Of a stretch of DNA of 64,000 nt, positions 1-12,750 are shown piece by piece; the stretch's first letter is position 1; every line of letters begins with the position of its first letter. The position numbers were made by a program, and so were the translations under genes. Origin of the DNA: Sphagnum compactum (taxonomy: Eukaryota > Bryophyta > Sphagnopsida > Sphagnales); the NCBI GenBank assembly GCA_965153455.1, contig OZ234495.1, positions 23,680,875-23,744,874 of the forward strand, in the 5' to 3' direction. The notes below the pieces were generated by a model, which ran no database searches, was not told the DNA's origin, and was given only the letters and a program-made list of their open reading frames with translations.

Positions 1-3000
1 CTCTGGACAATCTTGTCTGCTGACCACATGAGGTAAAGAAGATGCTTCAGTACCTGACACAGAGCAACAAAACACATGGGGAGTCAATGTCTGCAGTACT
101 TCTCTCCACCATGCCTGCTACCAATATCATCTCAACACCAGAAAACAATTGACACAATTACTCATCCATCCATGGATCTTTTCTTCCAACCTCTTCAACG
201 TTTTCTGTACACAGTCCTTAGATGCCTGCAGAAGATGCCATACATGAAAACACAATGGTTTGTTCCTTAGAACCAGGCTGCATTTTGTCACTTCACTGCA
301 GTTAATTAACTAATAACAAACAAGGCACATAAACCAATCCACCAACTACATGATTTGCAGCAATAAACCAATCCTCTTGGTAATCAGACATAAAATCATA
401 GGAAAGTCTCCACAGCTGCAGGAATGTACATACAGATTCCATTAACGTGTGAAACAAAAGCTAAAAAGATAGTTATGCACACATAGAGCCAAGTAAGCAG
501 CACAAAACTACCTGCACAATAAGCTCATCATTGAAGAGCATTTGAACACCACCCTCCCTGACTATGTCAGACACATTGTCCTGAAAAACAAAGGTATGGA
601 TAACTTAAGTTGCTACTCAAATACATTGCAAGTACGTGAAGTCAAGTGGGTGTATACCTCCCACCTCTTATACTGAAAATGTCCAAGTTTCTCATCTTTA
701 ACTAACCTAACAAACTAAGAATTTCCATTTATCCAAGAAGATACATGTAGCAATCAAGAGAACCAGGGAGTCCTAACACATTCAGGTTCAGTTCCTCACC
801 TCATTATCAGCCAAGCCATACAGAGCAAAAGCTGCAATATGCTGCAAGGATCCATTCTTGGAATCCAGGAGTTCAAGCAAGGGCCTCAGCCCACCATCAT
901 GGACAATTCCAGCTTGGTTGTGTGAGTTCTGTGAGGACTATAAAAAGAAAGTGTTACTATTTCAGGACTTTGCTGACTCAATCACTGAATCTTCAGCCAG
1001 TGCAGAAATCAGAGCAGCAGTGATCAGAACCTGAGCTAGATGGCCCAAAGCAAATGCTGCCATTTCACGAAGTTGAGGATCTGGAGCTTCAAGCAAGCTT
1101 ATAAGTGGTTGAACTGCCTCACATTGGACAATGTGTACCTGAAAGCACACAACCTTTATTGAGCACCAGACACCAACAACAAACAAGCCTTTGGACTGGG
1201 TTCTGAGTCCTTTCATTAGAAACTTGACTATTATCCAACATATCTGCACTGTGCCTGTTGACCACTACTTGAGAATATATCTTCATAAGAATCAAGACCT
1301 TCTCCTTACTTATAACTCCAGTCTACATGAATAGAAATGAGATGACCTTAACAATGAGGGTATAGAAGTTTCAGATCCAGAAACATATCAGTGATGGGAA
1401 AAAAGAGAAGACACAACTAAGAGAAAAATCTATAAGCAGTTTAAACAAAAGAGCAGTAACATGTACATTCAATCACCAACAATAGCAAAATGGACTAGCT
1501 ACCATAAACTGCCCACTGATTTTGTCAGCTCCTAGCCAATGAGGAGGTCCATGTCATACTTGAACCAACATAATGTGTATTTGTCAGCAGTTCAGCAGAA
1601 ACAGGAAGACACAATGATGGTGAGCTCAAGAAATCATAAAAGAAGAGGAATTGACAAAGGAAACCAAGAAGGGGGAGAACAAATAGAAGAAGGAAATCAA
1701 AACCCTCCAAACAACCACCAATTGAACTTAAAGAACTCGGTGCAAGCAGGGAGTAGAAAAGAGCATCTGAACAGGTACAGAATCCACACCTTGCACTCAG
1801 GATCTGTTGTAGCAAATTGGCCCAACAGGAGAGCAGCCTCCATTTGGCTTTCCTGACAGCTCGAGCTGATGACATGCAACAAGGAAAATGTAAGCTGTAG
1901 TCAACCAAGCCAATCTTTGTGAAGCCTCTCCACAGAAGCAATACTCATAATGTGTGTTCTCAGAGATCAATGTAGGAATAAATCTCAAACCAACACTGAA
2001 ACATTGAGAAAAAAACCTTATACTAGTCATAACTAGTAATCCATGTGAATCCATGTAGGTGCATCACCAACACACTCACAGCCATCAAGAAACTATGATT
2101 TAGAAGTTTGGTGGTTGATGCAGAACCCACCTAACAAGGCCAATGACTGGCTGGAGTGCTCCTGCTGCAAGAACTTCTTTCTTGATATTTACTGAAGAAT
2201 GCACCAAATTGCCAGTCACCCCAACTTGCCAGAACAGAACCAACATGCTGGCAGAAACAAATGAATAGTTTCAACAGGCAAAGCTGGGCTGTCATTGAAA
2301 ACAGAACAATGAAGACCAAGCATAACTGTCATAACCAAACACAAAATACAACAGAAGAGATAACATAGATAAAAAATCTATTTGAAACAACATCTGCAGA
2401 GCAACAGCACACAACAACCACTCTAACCAATTGAGTTAGCAATTCACATACTGCCTCACAGTGGATTCCAGCATCCTCTGATCGCAGCATGAAAATTAAA
2501 GTAGGAAGAGCATTCTCCTCCACGAGCTATAGACCATACAAGAAATCTCATCAATTCCACTCCACATTTGCAATCTATGAATGCCTCTCATGAAGCAGAA
2601 CTATGAAGAACAAGACATTCTTCAAATGCATTGGACTAAGACTAACAGGCTCAGAAAACCAAGGCTCTAATACTGTATGAATCAGATGGAGACCTTCAAA
2701 TTCATATAACTGCATAGTTTCACCTCTAAGGTCAGTCCTGTGCCACATGGAATGCTAAGCCAGCCCATATCACTGAAAACCCACAGTTTAGACCAAACCT
2801 GATTTTTGTTGGCCTCATTCTTAAAAGCCAATGTTCGCAATGCACCAGCTGCTGCCTGTTGAACCTTGCTATCAGTTGATTCCAAAAGTTTTACCGATGG
2901 TGGATGCCTCCTTCCATCCTGCAATCAATGCATCAGCATGGAATCTGAAATCGTAATTGCCTCTGGAAATAACCAGGTTGACAGGTACAAAAAAACCATC

Positions 3001-3634
3001 TCGAACCAGCATCGTACCTCACACAAGTTTTGATATGTGTGTTCTCATGTGCTAGTTGGTTATGGCATCTGCTGCTCAGCAAACCACTCCATGTGTAATA
3101 TGATTATTAGAGCGGCTGCCTTGCCTCCTTAGCAATCCAACAAGCAGTGGAAGAGCTCCAGCATCTGCAATCAGTCGCTGATGTTCTGGCTGTAGCAGAT
3201 CAATATGTAGAATGTCAATGCCTTGTAAACCTGATGTCCTAGCACTCTTATCTTGCTCATGGCATAAGTTTTGGTGATGTCTCCACTCATTCACAAGGAA
3301 AGAACAACTGGTAGTGATAAGCATCAAAATCAGCTACTTACAGAGCCACAACCACAATCCCACAGAAAAGTGTCTCCTACACAGGGGGGATACAAGCCAT
3401 AGTTTCTTCCTAAAAATCCTCAACTGCATGGGCATCATTGGAAGACCTCTAACACTGCCAGCTGAGCTTATAGATCTTACTGACCTTTACTGCCAGCAAT
3501 CCTAATGCAAAAGCTGTATCTTTTTCAACCTCATGTTCACAACCAACAGGACCTTCACCCTCATCTACAATAGGTGCATGAAGCTGAGGCACAAGTGCAT
3601 CCACTGCTCCTTCATGAACTATGGTTTCAACATG
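1..3634 (-). pseudogene. ARIA/ABAP1-like armadillo-repeat (ARM-BTB type) gene, decayed and partial
   Basis: Plant ARIA/ABAP1 proteins carry armadillo repeats followed by a BTB domain and act in ABA response or in cell-cycle and CUL3 adaptor roles. Minus-strand exons match the ARM part in order: 3634-3485 (HEVEKDTAFALGLLAVK), 3189 to about 3000, about 2920-2807 (QQAAAGALRTLAFKNE), 2526-2460, 2224-2131 (KKEVLAAGALQPVIGL), 1865-1790 (EAALLLGQFATTD), 1138-1031, 928-800, 580-512, 225-166 and 53-1. The BTB part would lie left of position 1. Lesions: a TGA at 3076-3078 where the family has Arg (adjacent Arg reads Cys, as CpG decay would give), a 1-base loss near 3052-3056, another near 2897-2905, and non-consensus splice borders near 2460/2224 and 166. 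No exon for the protein N-terminus is visible upstream of 3634. Family assignment is firm. Pseudogene status is inferred from several independent breaks; sequencing error would have to strike repeatedly. Confidence 0.85.
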
Positions 3635-3719
3635 CTGTGAAAAAAAACTTAAAAGAAACTTGGGTGGTGGTACAAAATAATAACCTAACATTGGAATGAT
3701 GGCACCATGCAATGATAGT

Positions 3720-6700
3720 TAGTACATGATGTCATAAATAGAGTTTCTAGCCTCGTAAAATTAATGAAACATATCAGCTATCACAAGGTGCCCACTGCAT
3801 CCAAACGATCCAATTTTAGGTTTTTTTCCATGAGCTTGCCACCTTTTGACAATTTGAAGATAGCCAAAGGTTCATATAATTTTTGCTATTAAGTTTACAA
3901 GTTCACATTTTTAATTACAATTCAATCAACTTCCATGAATCTTTTATGTAGATGTTTCTTCAATTTTTATGGTTACTATGGTCCATTGTGATTGCCCTAT
4001 TTGCAAGTTTTATAACGTATATGAAGGTGGTTGTTAGTTTGAACCACTTTCAACCTATTCAACATTCACAAATATGGGGACATGGCAAGTTACATTAGTT
4101 TTATTGAATGGAAATAAATTTCACCATCAAGCTTGCAAATTTTGTTTTTGTTATTATGTGTGGATTAATATAAAGTTATTTATGGGATTTTATTTTGGTA
4201 TTTGGCATGATTAATCTAAGATGTTATAGTATCTTTGAAACATAATCTTATTATATGTTCAAGAATTCATTATTTTCATTTGTAGTTTTGTGTGAAAATT
4301 TGAATCTTGAGATGACAAAGGGTACAATGCTTAAAAATCATTTTTTCTTGGCAAAGATGAAGGGCAAAAAAAGAGTAGTCCATGAAATGAAATGCAATAT
4401 TTGCACACTTGTGAATGGGAAAGATAGGTTCATGTTTTTCAAGTTTGACATAATAACCTAAATAAACACAAGTGAAAGTTGACAAATGGTACATCAACAA
4501 ATCCTTTATTCATTTGAAAAACATTGTAAATTTTTATCATTAGAAAAAGAAAACTAAATTTTTAAAATACTACAAATCAATTTGAAAAGTGAGCAACACT
4601 GCAGATGGTAGTAATTTGCAACTATTATTATTCTAAAATGAAATAAAATGTGAGATGTGAAAATATATAATTTATTTGTACATTAAAATTTTTATCATAA
4701 ATTTAAAAATATAATGTACGTTTAAGAATAAATACATATATTTTACATGTGTAAGAAAATATTATTACACAACTATATTAAATTATCATGTGTAAACTGA
4801 ATAAATTTTATAACTTTGTAAATTTAGTTAATATTTTAATAATGATTGGTATTTTTCAAATTAAACTAAAATATTTAGATTAAATTTATAAATCATACTA
4901 AATATGACTAATATAAAAACATTTAATACATATATTTAATATATAATTGATTTATGATCCATTTATAAATATTTTATGTGGATAAATTATATAGATTCAT
5001 ACATATAAATTGTAAGTTGTTAGAAAAATTATGATATATTAGAAGCAAAAATTTATAGTATAAATTCTTGAATCAATTGAAGGTTTAGGATATGAAAAAT
5101 ATATTTTTATTGATTTTTGTACTAGCCAACAAGGTTTTACAAATCATACATTTGAATTGATTTTTCCAAAGAATGGTAATTCAAATGTTATTCAATAACA
5201 AAATTCAAATCTATATTTTTTGAAATGAGTTTACAGTTTTAAAAAATAAATTATATAATTTTATACATTATTGAAGGAACTTTATGAATGAATTTTAATT
5301 TTTTATTTGTTCAAATTATCAATAAAATATGAATTCTCAAAGTTGAGGTTTTGTGTAATGTTTAAGTGAAGTATGGTGACATAGAATAAACATTACATTA
5401 CTTGCCCAACAAGTGGGGTGGCTTGGTGGTAAAGGAGTTGAACTTCCTTTTTAGGGTCCAAGGATCAAACCATTAGATTAGGTGGTGTATTTAGCCACTT
5501 GAATTAGGTTTTTAACCTAGTTTAAGTGATGAAACGTGATAAACAATTAATAGGCTATAAAATAATGAAATAAAAAATAAATGAAATAAAACATCTTATT
5601 TATTACTTTATATATAGTACATTTATAATAATAAATATCATAAATTAAAAATAATAACATTCCCCAAATTTTTGACTCCAATTTGTAATGATAAAAAAAA
5701 TTAAACAATGATTAAACTATCATTAATGATTTCACATATGTGCTTTATGACTAGTGGATGAAATGTGTCATGTCATATCCTAAACGAATAATGACATAAA
5801 TAATTCATCTATAATAACTTTAAGGTTATTAACTATTTTCGTCATTTATGACTGGAATACTAGTTAAAAATTTAGTCATATATTTGAAGATTTCTTTTAG
5901 TGATATGATTGGAATAAATGTATGAACCATGTGAAAAGTTTGATAATTATCATATCACAAATGGGTTTTTCTTAAGGTGACGACCATAAATATATGTGAC
6001 AAATTAGAATTTTATAAATAATCATTTTAAAATGGAAGATGATAAGAAATTATGTGAATGGGCCATTTTTTCAAATCCACAAAATGTTTAAGATGATTTT
6101 TCTTCCCCTTTTAGTATTACAATCATTAAAAAAATATAAACAAAAAAATAACAGTGGGTACCTAATTGAATGGAAATAATACCACACCAATTTGATGTAT
6201 AAAACAACAGTTGTTACCCACCAAGAGATTACATAGGCTTTCCATCTTTAAAATATTCACATCCAAATCATGTAAACAAATTTAAAAACATTTGAAATTG
6301 AGTACTAATTGCTCCAATCTATTATCCCAAAATTAGGAAAATTAGAAAATAATTCAAATCTATTATAAGTTTGAATAGAAGTTATTAGAATATAGCTACC
6401 GTTGCAATAGAAGAATCATAATACAACATCACACCAAACTTAGGTTTACATTTGGATGGCCAATTTCTTAAATTGGCCAACTTCAATTTTAATGTTGCTT
6501 ACAAGGACCACCAAACAACCACACATTCTAAATACATTCAAGAACATGTTATACAAAACTTTGGACTTAAATCACAATTTGATAATACCCAAGGGTTTTT
6601 AATTACACATTTTGGCCATGTCAAGTAATTCAAATGATTAGTTCACAACAAATAGAGTGGATGCAAGCTTATTTAATGAAAATGCATATAATGTTGCACT

Positions 6701-9400
6701 CAACATCTTTGTGTTACAAATTGTAGAAATATTTTTGGACATGGTTTTAAGAAAAAGTACAACTCTTAAATTTGGTTTGTTTTAAGGGTTACAAATCTTG
6801 GATTGAATCCTTATGTTAGGACTCATAGTCTTGAATATGTTCTCCTTGTATGTATGCATTCCATCATCACAACAAAGTAGCCCTGCAAGTGACAAGGGAC
6901 AATCCATAAGGCCAATATTGTAGACAATTTTGCAAATGTAAAAGTTTGATTAACTCACATAATTGGACACATGGTCACCATTGAAAATCATTTGTTTTGG
7001 GTAGGATAAGTTTGTGGTTAGTTACAGTTTCAGGATACAACTCCATATGATATCAATACCAAACCTTGAAGGTGGAAACATGTTTGAAATCAAGTGACAT
7101 TTTCAACATCAATAACTATTTTACATGAGAATCCTTCCAAATAATTTTCCAATATATGTAATAAAATTAAAGTACTTATGACTAAAAATTGGTCACTAAT
7201 TGCAAAATGACCTTTTTTACTAGTGTTTGCAAATGAAAGTGGTGCAATGAAATTCCCCTACTACGTCATTGTTTGTTTAAATTGAATCACCACGACTCCA
7301 TTATCAAAATTTCAGAACCTTCTTAGTATGTGCATTCCTAACAATTTCCCAATAGGACACACAAATGCCATTCCAAATATTGAAATTTAAATATGCTCTC
7401 CACTTGATATTCCAAGTTTGTTCATGTTGTTAATGGGGCATACACTAATAGAAATCAACCAAAATGTAACTACTCCATTTCAGATTACATGCGATTTATA
7501 ATCATTTATGATTAGGTTTAAGAATATTTGTAGTTACAAAATCAAATTTCAACTATTGTGGTCATTTTTGTAACTATTGAAAACTTAATCATATTAGTTG
7601 GATGGTTTTTAAGTCTATTTTCATCCATGAATAGGTTTATATGTTACATTGTTGCAATGGTACCCAAATTAGTCACACGCGTAAAATATTCTACAATGAT
7701 TTGAGGGTATATATTCAATACTAAAAATTGTTATTTAATTTAATTTTAAAATTTTGATTTTGAACATAGTTGTTTTGTTGATTTTGTAAAAGTTTATTGG
7801 AATTTGAAAAAAATTATTTGAATCTGAAAATTTTAATTTCAATTCTTTAAAAATAATTTGAATTTGAGATTTTTTATTTTTATTTTAAAGTTAAAATTTC
7901 AATTCTAAAAGTTGTTATTTAAATTCAAAGAACTTATTTGATCTGAAAATTGAGAAGTTGAAAATTGAAAATTTTAAACCAAAATTTCAATTCAAACAAT
8001 TATTTATTGAGTTTAAAACTAGACATTTGTAATTTTTAATATTTTTATTTAAATTTAAAAATTGATAATAAGATTTATAACAAGTCAAATAGTGAAAAAA
8101 AAAATAATGAAAAAATAATTAGTCTAAGTTAGCCACTATCACCATAATAATTTAAGAAATAATTTTGTTATTGTTATTTTTATTAGTAAATTTTATATTT
8201 TTAGTGTAATATAAATTTAATTGACTTTTATAATAATATTATAACATAATTATTGTTATTAAAAATATTGATTAATATAATTCGTCAATAAATATAATAA
8301 GTGAAATAATAAAAATAAAATAAATATATTAGGCAAGTTATAATAATAATAATAATAAATATTATTGCCTATTAACTTTTGTTACTTGTAATAATTCATA
8401 TAGTTAGTAGATAAAGTAGGTTAGTATAGTAAAAAGTATTCTAGGAAGTAGTTGCAAGCAACTTGCAACTAAGTTGGTGACACTTACAACTACAATGTTT
8501 AATTCATATTCTTTGTCTTTCCTTCTTTTCATGTGTAGTATATAAGTAGGTGCATTAAAAGTTTTCAAAATGCAAGTGTCATCGAAGGGATGAGCCAATA
8601 AAAGACGTTCAACTTTAAAGGCTAAATCCCAAGATAAAAATAAGATTTTTAAAAACTTATTTGACTAATCTAAACCTACCTGCTTACTTCCTTCACTTTA
8701 GACCCTTTTTACCTATCCATGTGTTGACATCTTATTGACTTTAAATTAAACAATCCAAAATTAATTAGTTAATTTAAAATATTAAATATTAAATAAGGTT
8801 TAACATGCCATGTGTCATCGAATAATTGGCCTTCAAAAAATAAATGGTCACAATTAGTATACCACATGTCATATATTAAGACCATAAAAAATGGATGATG
8901 TGAAAATTTCAATATTAAATAAAAATAATTTAGAAATATATTTTTTTTTGCCATGTGGCAACACATCAATTGTTTTTAAGGTGACCAATTTAGTCGCATG
9001 ATAAGTTACAAATGACAATACATATATAATAAATCAAAGGATGAAATTGTATTTTTTTGACTTTATTAAAATTCACAATCCATGTCACTTGCAACTAAAA
9101 TTTAATTGCAAAAACCAATCAAAAAAGACATTTTTCTCCACATGAACTTAATCAACTAAACAATTCAAACCCAAACAAAAGTACTTTTAAAACATGCATC
9201 AAACCATAGTCAATATATTTGTAGATTCCCCTTCATTAATATAGTAAATAATTGTCAATAAATTTGGGTTTACAAGACTTCCTTCTTTTAGTTTTTCCAA
9301 GGTCTATTAGTATAAAAACAATTAACCTTACTTTTACCTCGAAATATGCAATCAATACTTAAACATATGATAACAAAAGAATCAGGAGAAGGCATAATTA
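3720..9400. other. AT-rich intergenic spacer
   Basis: I see no supported gene here. The stretch is dominated by A/T runs, with a short AAT microsatellite near 8341-8365 and poly-A/T tracts between 7700 and 8400. Open frames are short and lack family features. Two weak transposon hints are listed separately: a tRNA-like head at about 5415 and CACTA-like ends near 7218 and 7444. Confidence 0.6.
5415..5470 (+). mobile_element. tRNA-derived SINE-like head (possible)
   Basis: A segment resembling a pol III internal promoter is present. An A-box-like TGGCTTGGTGGT lies near 5419 and a B-box-like GGTCCAAGGATCAAA near 5455, about 35 bases apart as in tRNA-derived plant SINEs. The B box is imperfect. 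A related arrangement occurs at both ends of the large palindrome near 49.75 and 51.05 kb. No target-site duplication was established, so this is only a resemblance. Confidence 0.3.
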
Positions 9401-9457
9401 AAATACTTGGGATTTTTTGAGATGATGTCATGGGTGTGAAATGTATTTCTTCACCTT

Positions 9458-9909
9458 TTATGCAAACAAACTACATTTTTTTTGTTGAGTGAGATTTGAA
9501 TTCCACCAAGCTTGCATCAATTCTTTCATGTTCATGCCAAGTGAATCTACCTTTTGAATACGTTGCCCCATAAAGCCATGTTCAAGATTCATGAAAAGCT
9601 TATTTCTTTTCTTCATGGCCTTGTACAAATATTCCCTATCAACATCCAAAACTTTTGCAACCATATTTCTACTCTGGATGTTTTCTAAAATTCCCATACT
9701 ACAAACCATATATGTCGTTCTCTCACACCATCTCTCTTCAAGGCCCCCACTGTGTGAGTAAAATTGTTGGACAAATTTGTGATAATGTGATTTCCTTCAT
9801 AAACTTTTGGCATAGACATTAATGTTTCAAGCTTCAATGCTTGAATTTCAAGAAATTCCAACATTTTTGACCATGTTTTTCTTTGAAATATTGTGACATT
9901 GTGATGCAT
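9458..9909 (-). pseudogene. Transposon-derived ORF fragments (helix-turn-helix-like), broken
   Basis: Two overlapping minus-strand frames (74 and 83 codons) join across a frameshift near 9690-9710. The second contains RNMVAKVLDVDREYLYKAMK, which looks like the N-terminal DNA-binding segment seen in some plant transposon-derived proteins, followed by a basic segment and a tryptophan pair (QAWWNSN). The catalytic part is not visible. It is surrounded by AT-rich sequence without other exons. I call it a degraded mobile-element relic from general pattern; the exact superfamily is not determined. Confidence 0.35.
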
Positions 9910-11600
9910 TATTTGGTATTCCTTAATGAGTTTGGACTTGGGCTATATTGGGAAAAATGATGATACATATAGTGTATTGCTTATTCATTATATGTGGGTA
10001 GTCGTTTAGTTTTTTAATATACATTACTGACTACCTTACACTACCACAAACTTGGAAAAGTGCTGACCTTTTATCTATGTATTTTGAAAAAAAATTCTTC
10101 CCCTTGCTATGCTTAAACATGCATGGCAACTTTCAATTAATTTTTTTTAATGTGTCAACAAATCTTTAGTGCATAAAAAAAACACATTAAAAAAAAAATT
10201 AAAAATGGCAAGAAATGTAAACCATGTTTCAATTTTTGATATGCAACCATCTATTTGTCACATGTTGAAAGTGGTGATATGCAAAGCGTATTGTGTATGC
10301 ATGTTGGTAGTGTATTGATTTTTTTAATACATTAACAATTATCCTATGATATCATAGATTAAAAAAATAGCAACTTCTTGTGCTTGTAATTTTCAAAAAA
10401 ATTCCAGCTTTGACTACACAATACATATGAGATTCATGATGACAACATAACATGTTACATGATGCATCAATAGATTGTAATTTCAATACTTTGCAAAATT
10501 AAACAAAAATAATCAATGTTGCTTACAATATTTGTTGCTAGGTTAAAAATGTTTTTATTAATGATTTCATTATTTTTACTCATGTATTTTTGAACTAGGG
10601 CAAGACATTGCCCATTGATTTAAAAAAGGTACAGATATAGACACTGGGTACAGGCATTTGCAATCAAAATGTGATAATCATTTTATGCTATTTCATTTTC
10701 TAAAACTATCCATTTCATTTTGATTTAGGTGAAAAATAATTTGACAGTTCCAAGCTTTTTCCACCAATTTCTATTTTGTGATCTTGACAAATTTCATGTT
10801 TAACGTTCATGCCTAGACAAGAAAACACTGCAGATGTGATTATGTATGACTGTCACCTTTAATTTGACTTTACAAAGAACTATTTTCAAAAGACTTCTAC
10901 ACCGCATCAAGTTACCACGTTCTCCCAACCAGGGTTTGTTTTTACAATTTTGTGATGTAAAAAATTTGGAGAATGTTTTTCAAAAAAGTTAGAAAAAATG
11001 TTGAATTTACAATAGAGAATAAAATTCCGATAATTTCCCGATGTCTTTCATGAAATAGTGACAAAGTTCTGTTGAAAAAAATCACTACTCCCAACACTCA
11101 TCTTCATTTGAAGATTTGACAAAATAATTTAGACAATGGCACGCACAATGCAAGAATATAGAGTTTATATGCAAAAAAATCTATATTTCGATTCAATTAT
11201 TTTGGCACATTGTCAACAATGTGAAAACATTAACTGTCAACCAGCGGCCTTGGCCCTATGGCAGATTCTTTTGTTCCTCTAATAAGAATATTTATAAATA
11301 GACTTCTATATAATATTTTTCAAGCTGCCATAGACCACAGGTTTCAAGTTGGGATTTAGTCCATAATTTAGCTGAATTGCAGTTGTAATACTTGGGAATC
11401 TCCTGCATTTAGGTTGCCATATAGAATTTATTTCATTTCCATGAACTTTTCAACATCATGTTTTGGCATTATTGAATCCATATCTAGTCTTTCAGTTCCA
11501 GAAACACTTAATTTAGTAGGAGTTTTGGCTTTTGACACAGATTTGCACACACTGCTGCAACAAAATCTAGAAGTCCTTTTTTGAAAACGTGTTGGAAACG
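9910..11600. other. AT-rich spacer without recognised feature
   Basis: No ORF with family features, RNA gene or clear repeat was recognised. The composition is similar to the preceding spacer. Confidence 0.5.
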
Positions 11601-11608
11601 GCATGTAG

Positions 11609-11733
11609 TATACAAGAAAAAAAGTCTATAGTAGCACTATAAATATACAAGAAAAAAAGTCTATAAAAGCACTATAAATATACAAGAAAAAAAGTCTATA
11701 AAAGCACTATAAATATACAAGAAAAAAAGTCTA
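11609..11733 (+). repeat. 35-bp tandem repeat, about 3.6 copies
   Basis: Repeat units begin at 11609, 11644, 11679 and 11714, giving an exact 35-base period. Each starts TATACAAGAAAAAAAGTCTA and ends in AGCACTATAAA. The first unit differs slightly (GTAGC for AAAGC) and the last is truncated. No gene is associated with it. Confidence 0.95.
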
Positions 11734-12272
11734 GGTCACGATATTTTCATTGGCGTGTTCATGTTGATAGTATGAAATGTCTTTCATGATATACATACAT
11801 TTTTGGTTTCAGCATGAACTTTTAATGACAATAAAGTACATTGGAAATATGCATCTGAACACCCAAATGTGTCCAGTGTGGTAGGGGGTATACTTTGAAA
11901 CTTGGAGTACTGGTGAAAACACAAAATTTTCCTTGCAATTTACATTGATAAATCCCTTGTTTACAAATGTGGCTACAAACCACCACCTATACCTCACTAA
12001 TCTAAATTTATATATGTGCATTTCTTTAAAAGTCGATGACAAATTATACTGTCCCTCAAAAGCCCTTTTAAACCTCTTTTCCTAACTAATTATTTCGAAC
12101 AATTTTTAAGGATCACAAAATTTCATTGTTTTTTCAGGACAGATTTTGTCGCTTTGTTGAACTGAAAAGGGAAGAAATCTAGCTTTTCCTAATGTAAAGT
12201 TGACTAATTTTGCTAATTTTTTGGAAAAGTTTTCTCAATTTTCAACATCAAAAATTGGAAAGACAGAAAACC

Positions 12273-12482
12273 CTGACACTAATGATAGTATCTGACCTCC
12301 AAGTTTTTAGGCTAATGAAAACTTGGACAGATATTTTAAGTTATCCTTTGACATCGGTAAATCTTTTGACATCTGGTCTGACACTAATGATAGTATCTGA
12401 CCTCCAATTTTTTAGGCTAATGAAAACTTGGACAGATATTTTAAGTTATCCTTTGACATCGGTGAGTCTTTTGACATCTGGT
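12273..12482 (+). repeat. 105-bp tandem duplication
   Basis: Two adjacent near-identical copies, 12273-12377 and 12378-12482, differ at only a few positions. Because 105 is divisible by three, the open frame at 12210-12500 repeats a 35-residue block. That protein resembles nothing I recognise, so I treat the frame as incidental to the duplication. Confidence 0.92.
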
Positions 12483-12724
12483 CAGTGTTGTTTGGCATGA
12501 GAAACCGTGTGGACTTCACAGGTTTGAAAGACTTAAGTTTGAGTTCTTGGCTTTTGTGTTGTTTTTGGAGTCTATTTGCAAGGGGCAAAAAAAGTTTGGT
12601 GATTCTCTGGGGCCAAGTGTTGATAAAAAGAATGAATTCCGTCAAATGATAGCGATTTTCTGTAATGGGGGCTACCTGTCATACACGCCACAGGTCTGCC
12701 CCCCGCAATATCAGACAAAATGTT

Positions 12725-12750
12725 GGTTTTTTGGGTTTAGGGTTTAGGGC
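12725..12750 (+). repeat. Short interstitial plant-telomere-like repeat
   Basis: About two and a half units of TTTAGGG (GGGTTTAGGGTTTAGGG) stand in a spacer region. Such motifs also act as telo-boxes in plant promoters. No downstream gene start is evident within the next kilobase, so a role is not assigned. Confidence 0.6.
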
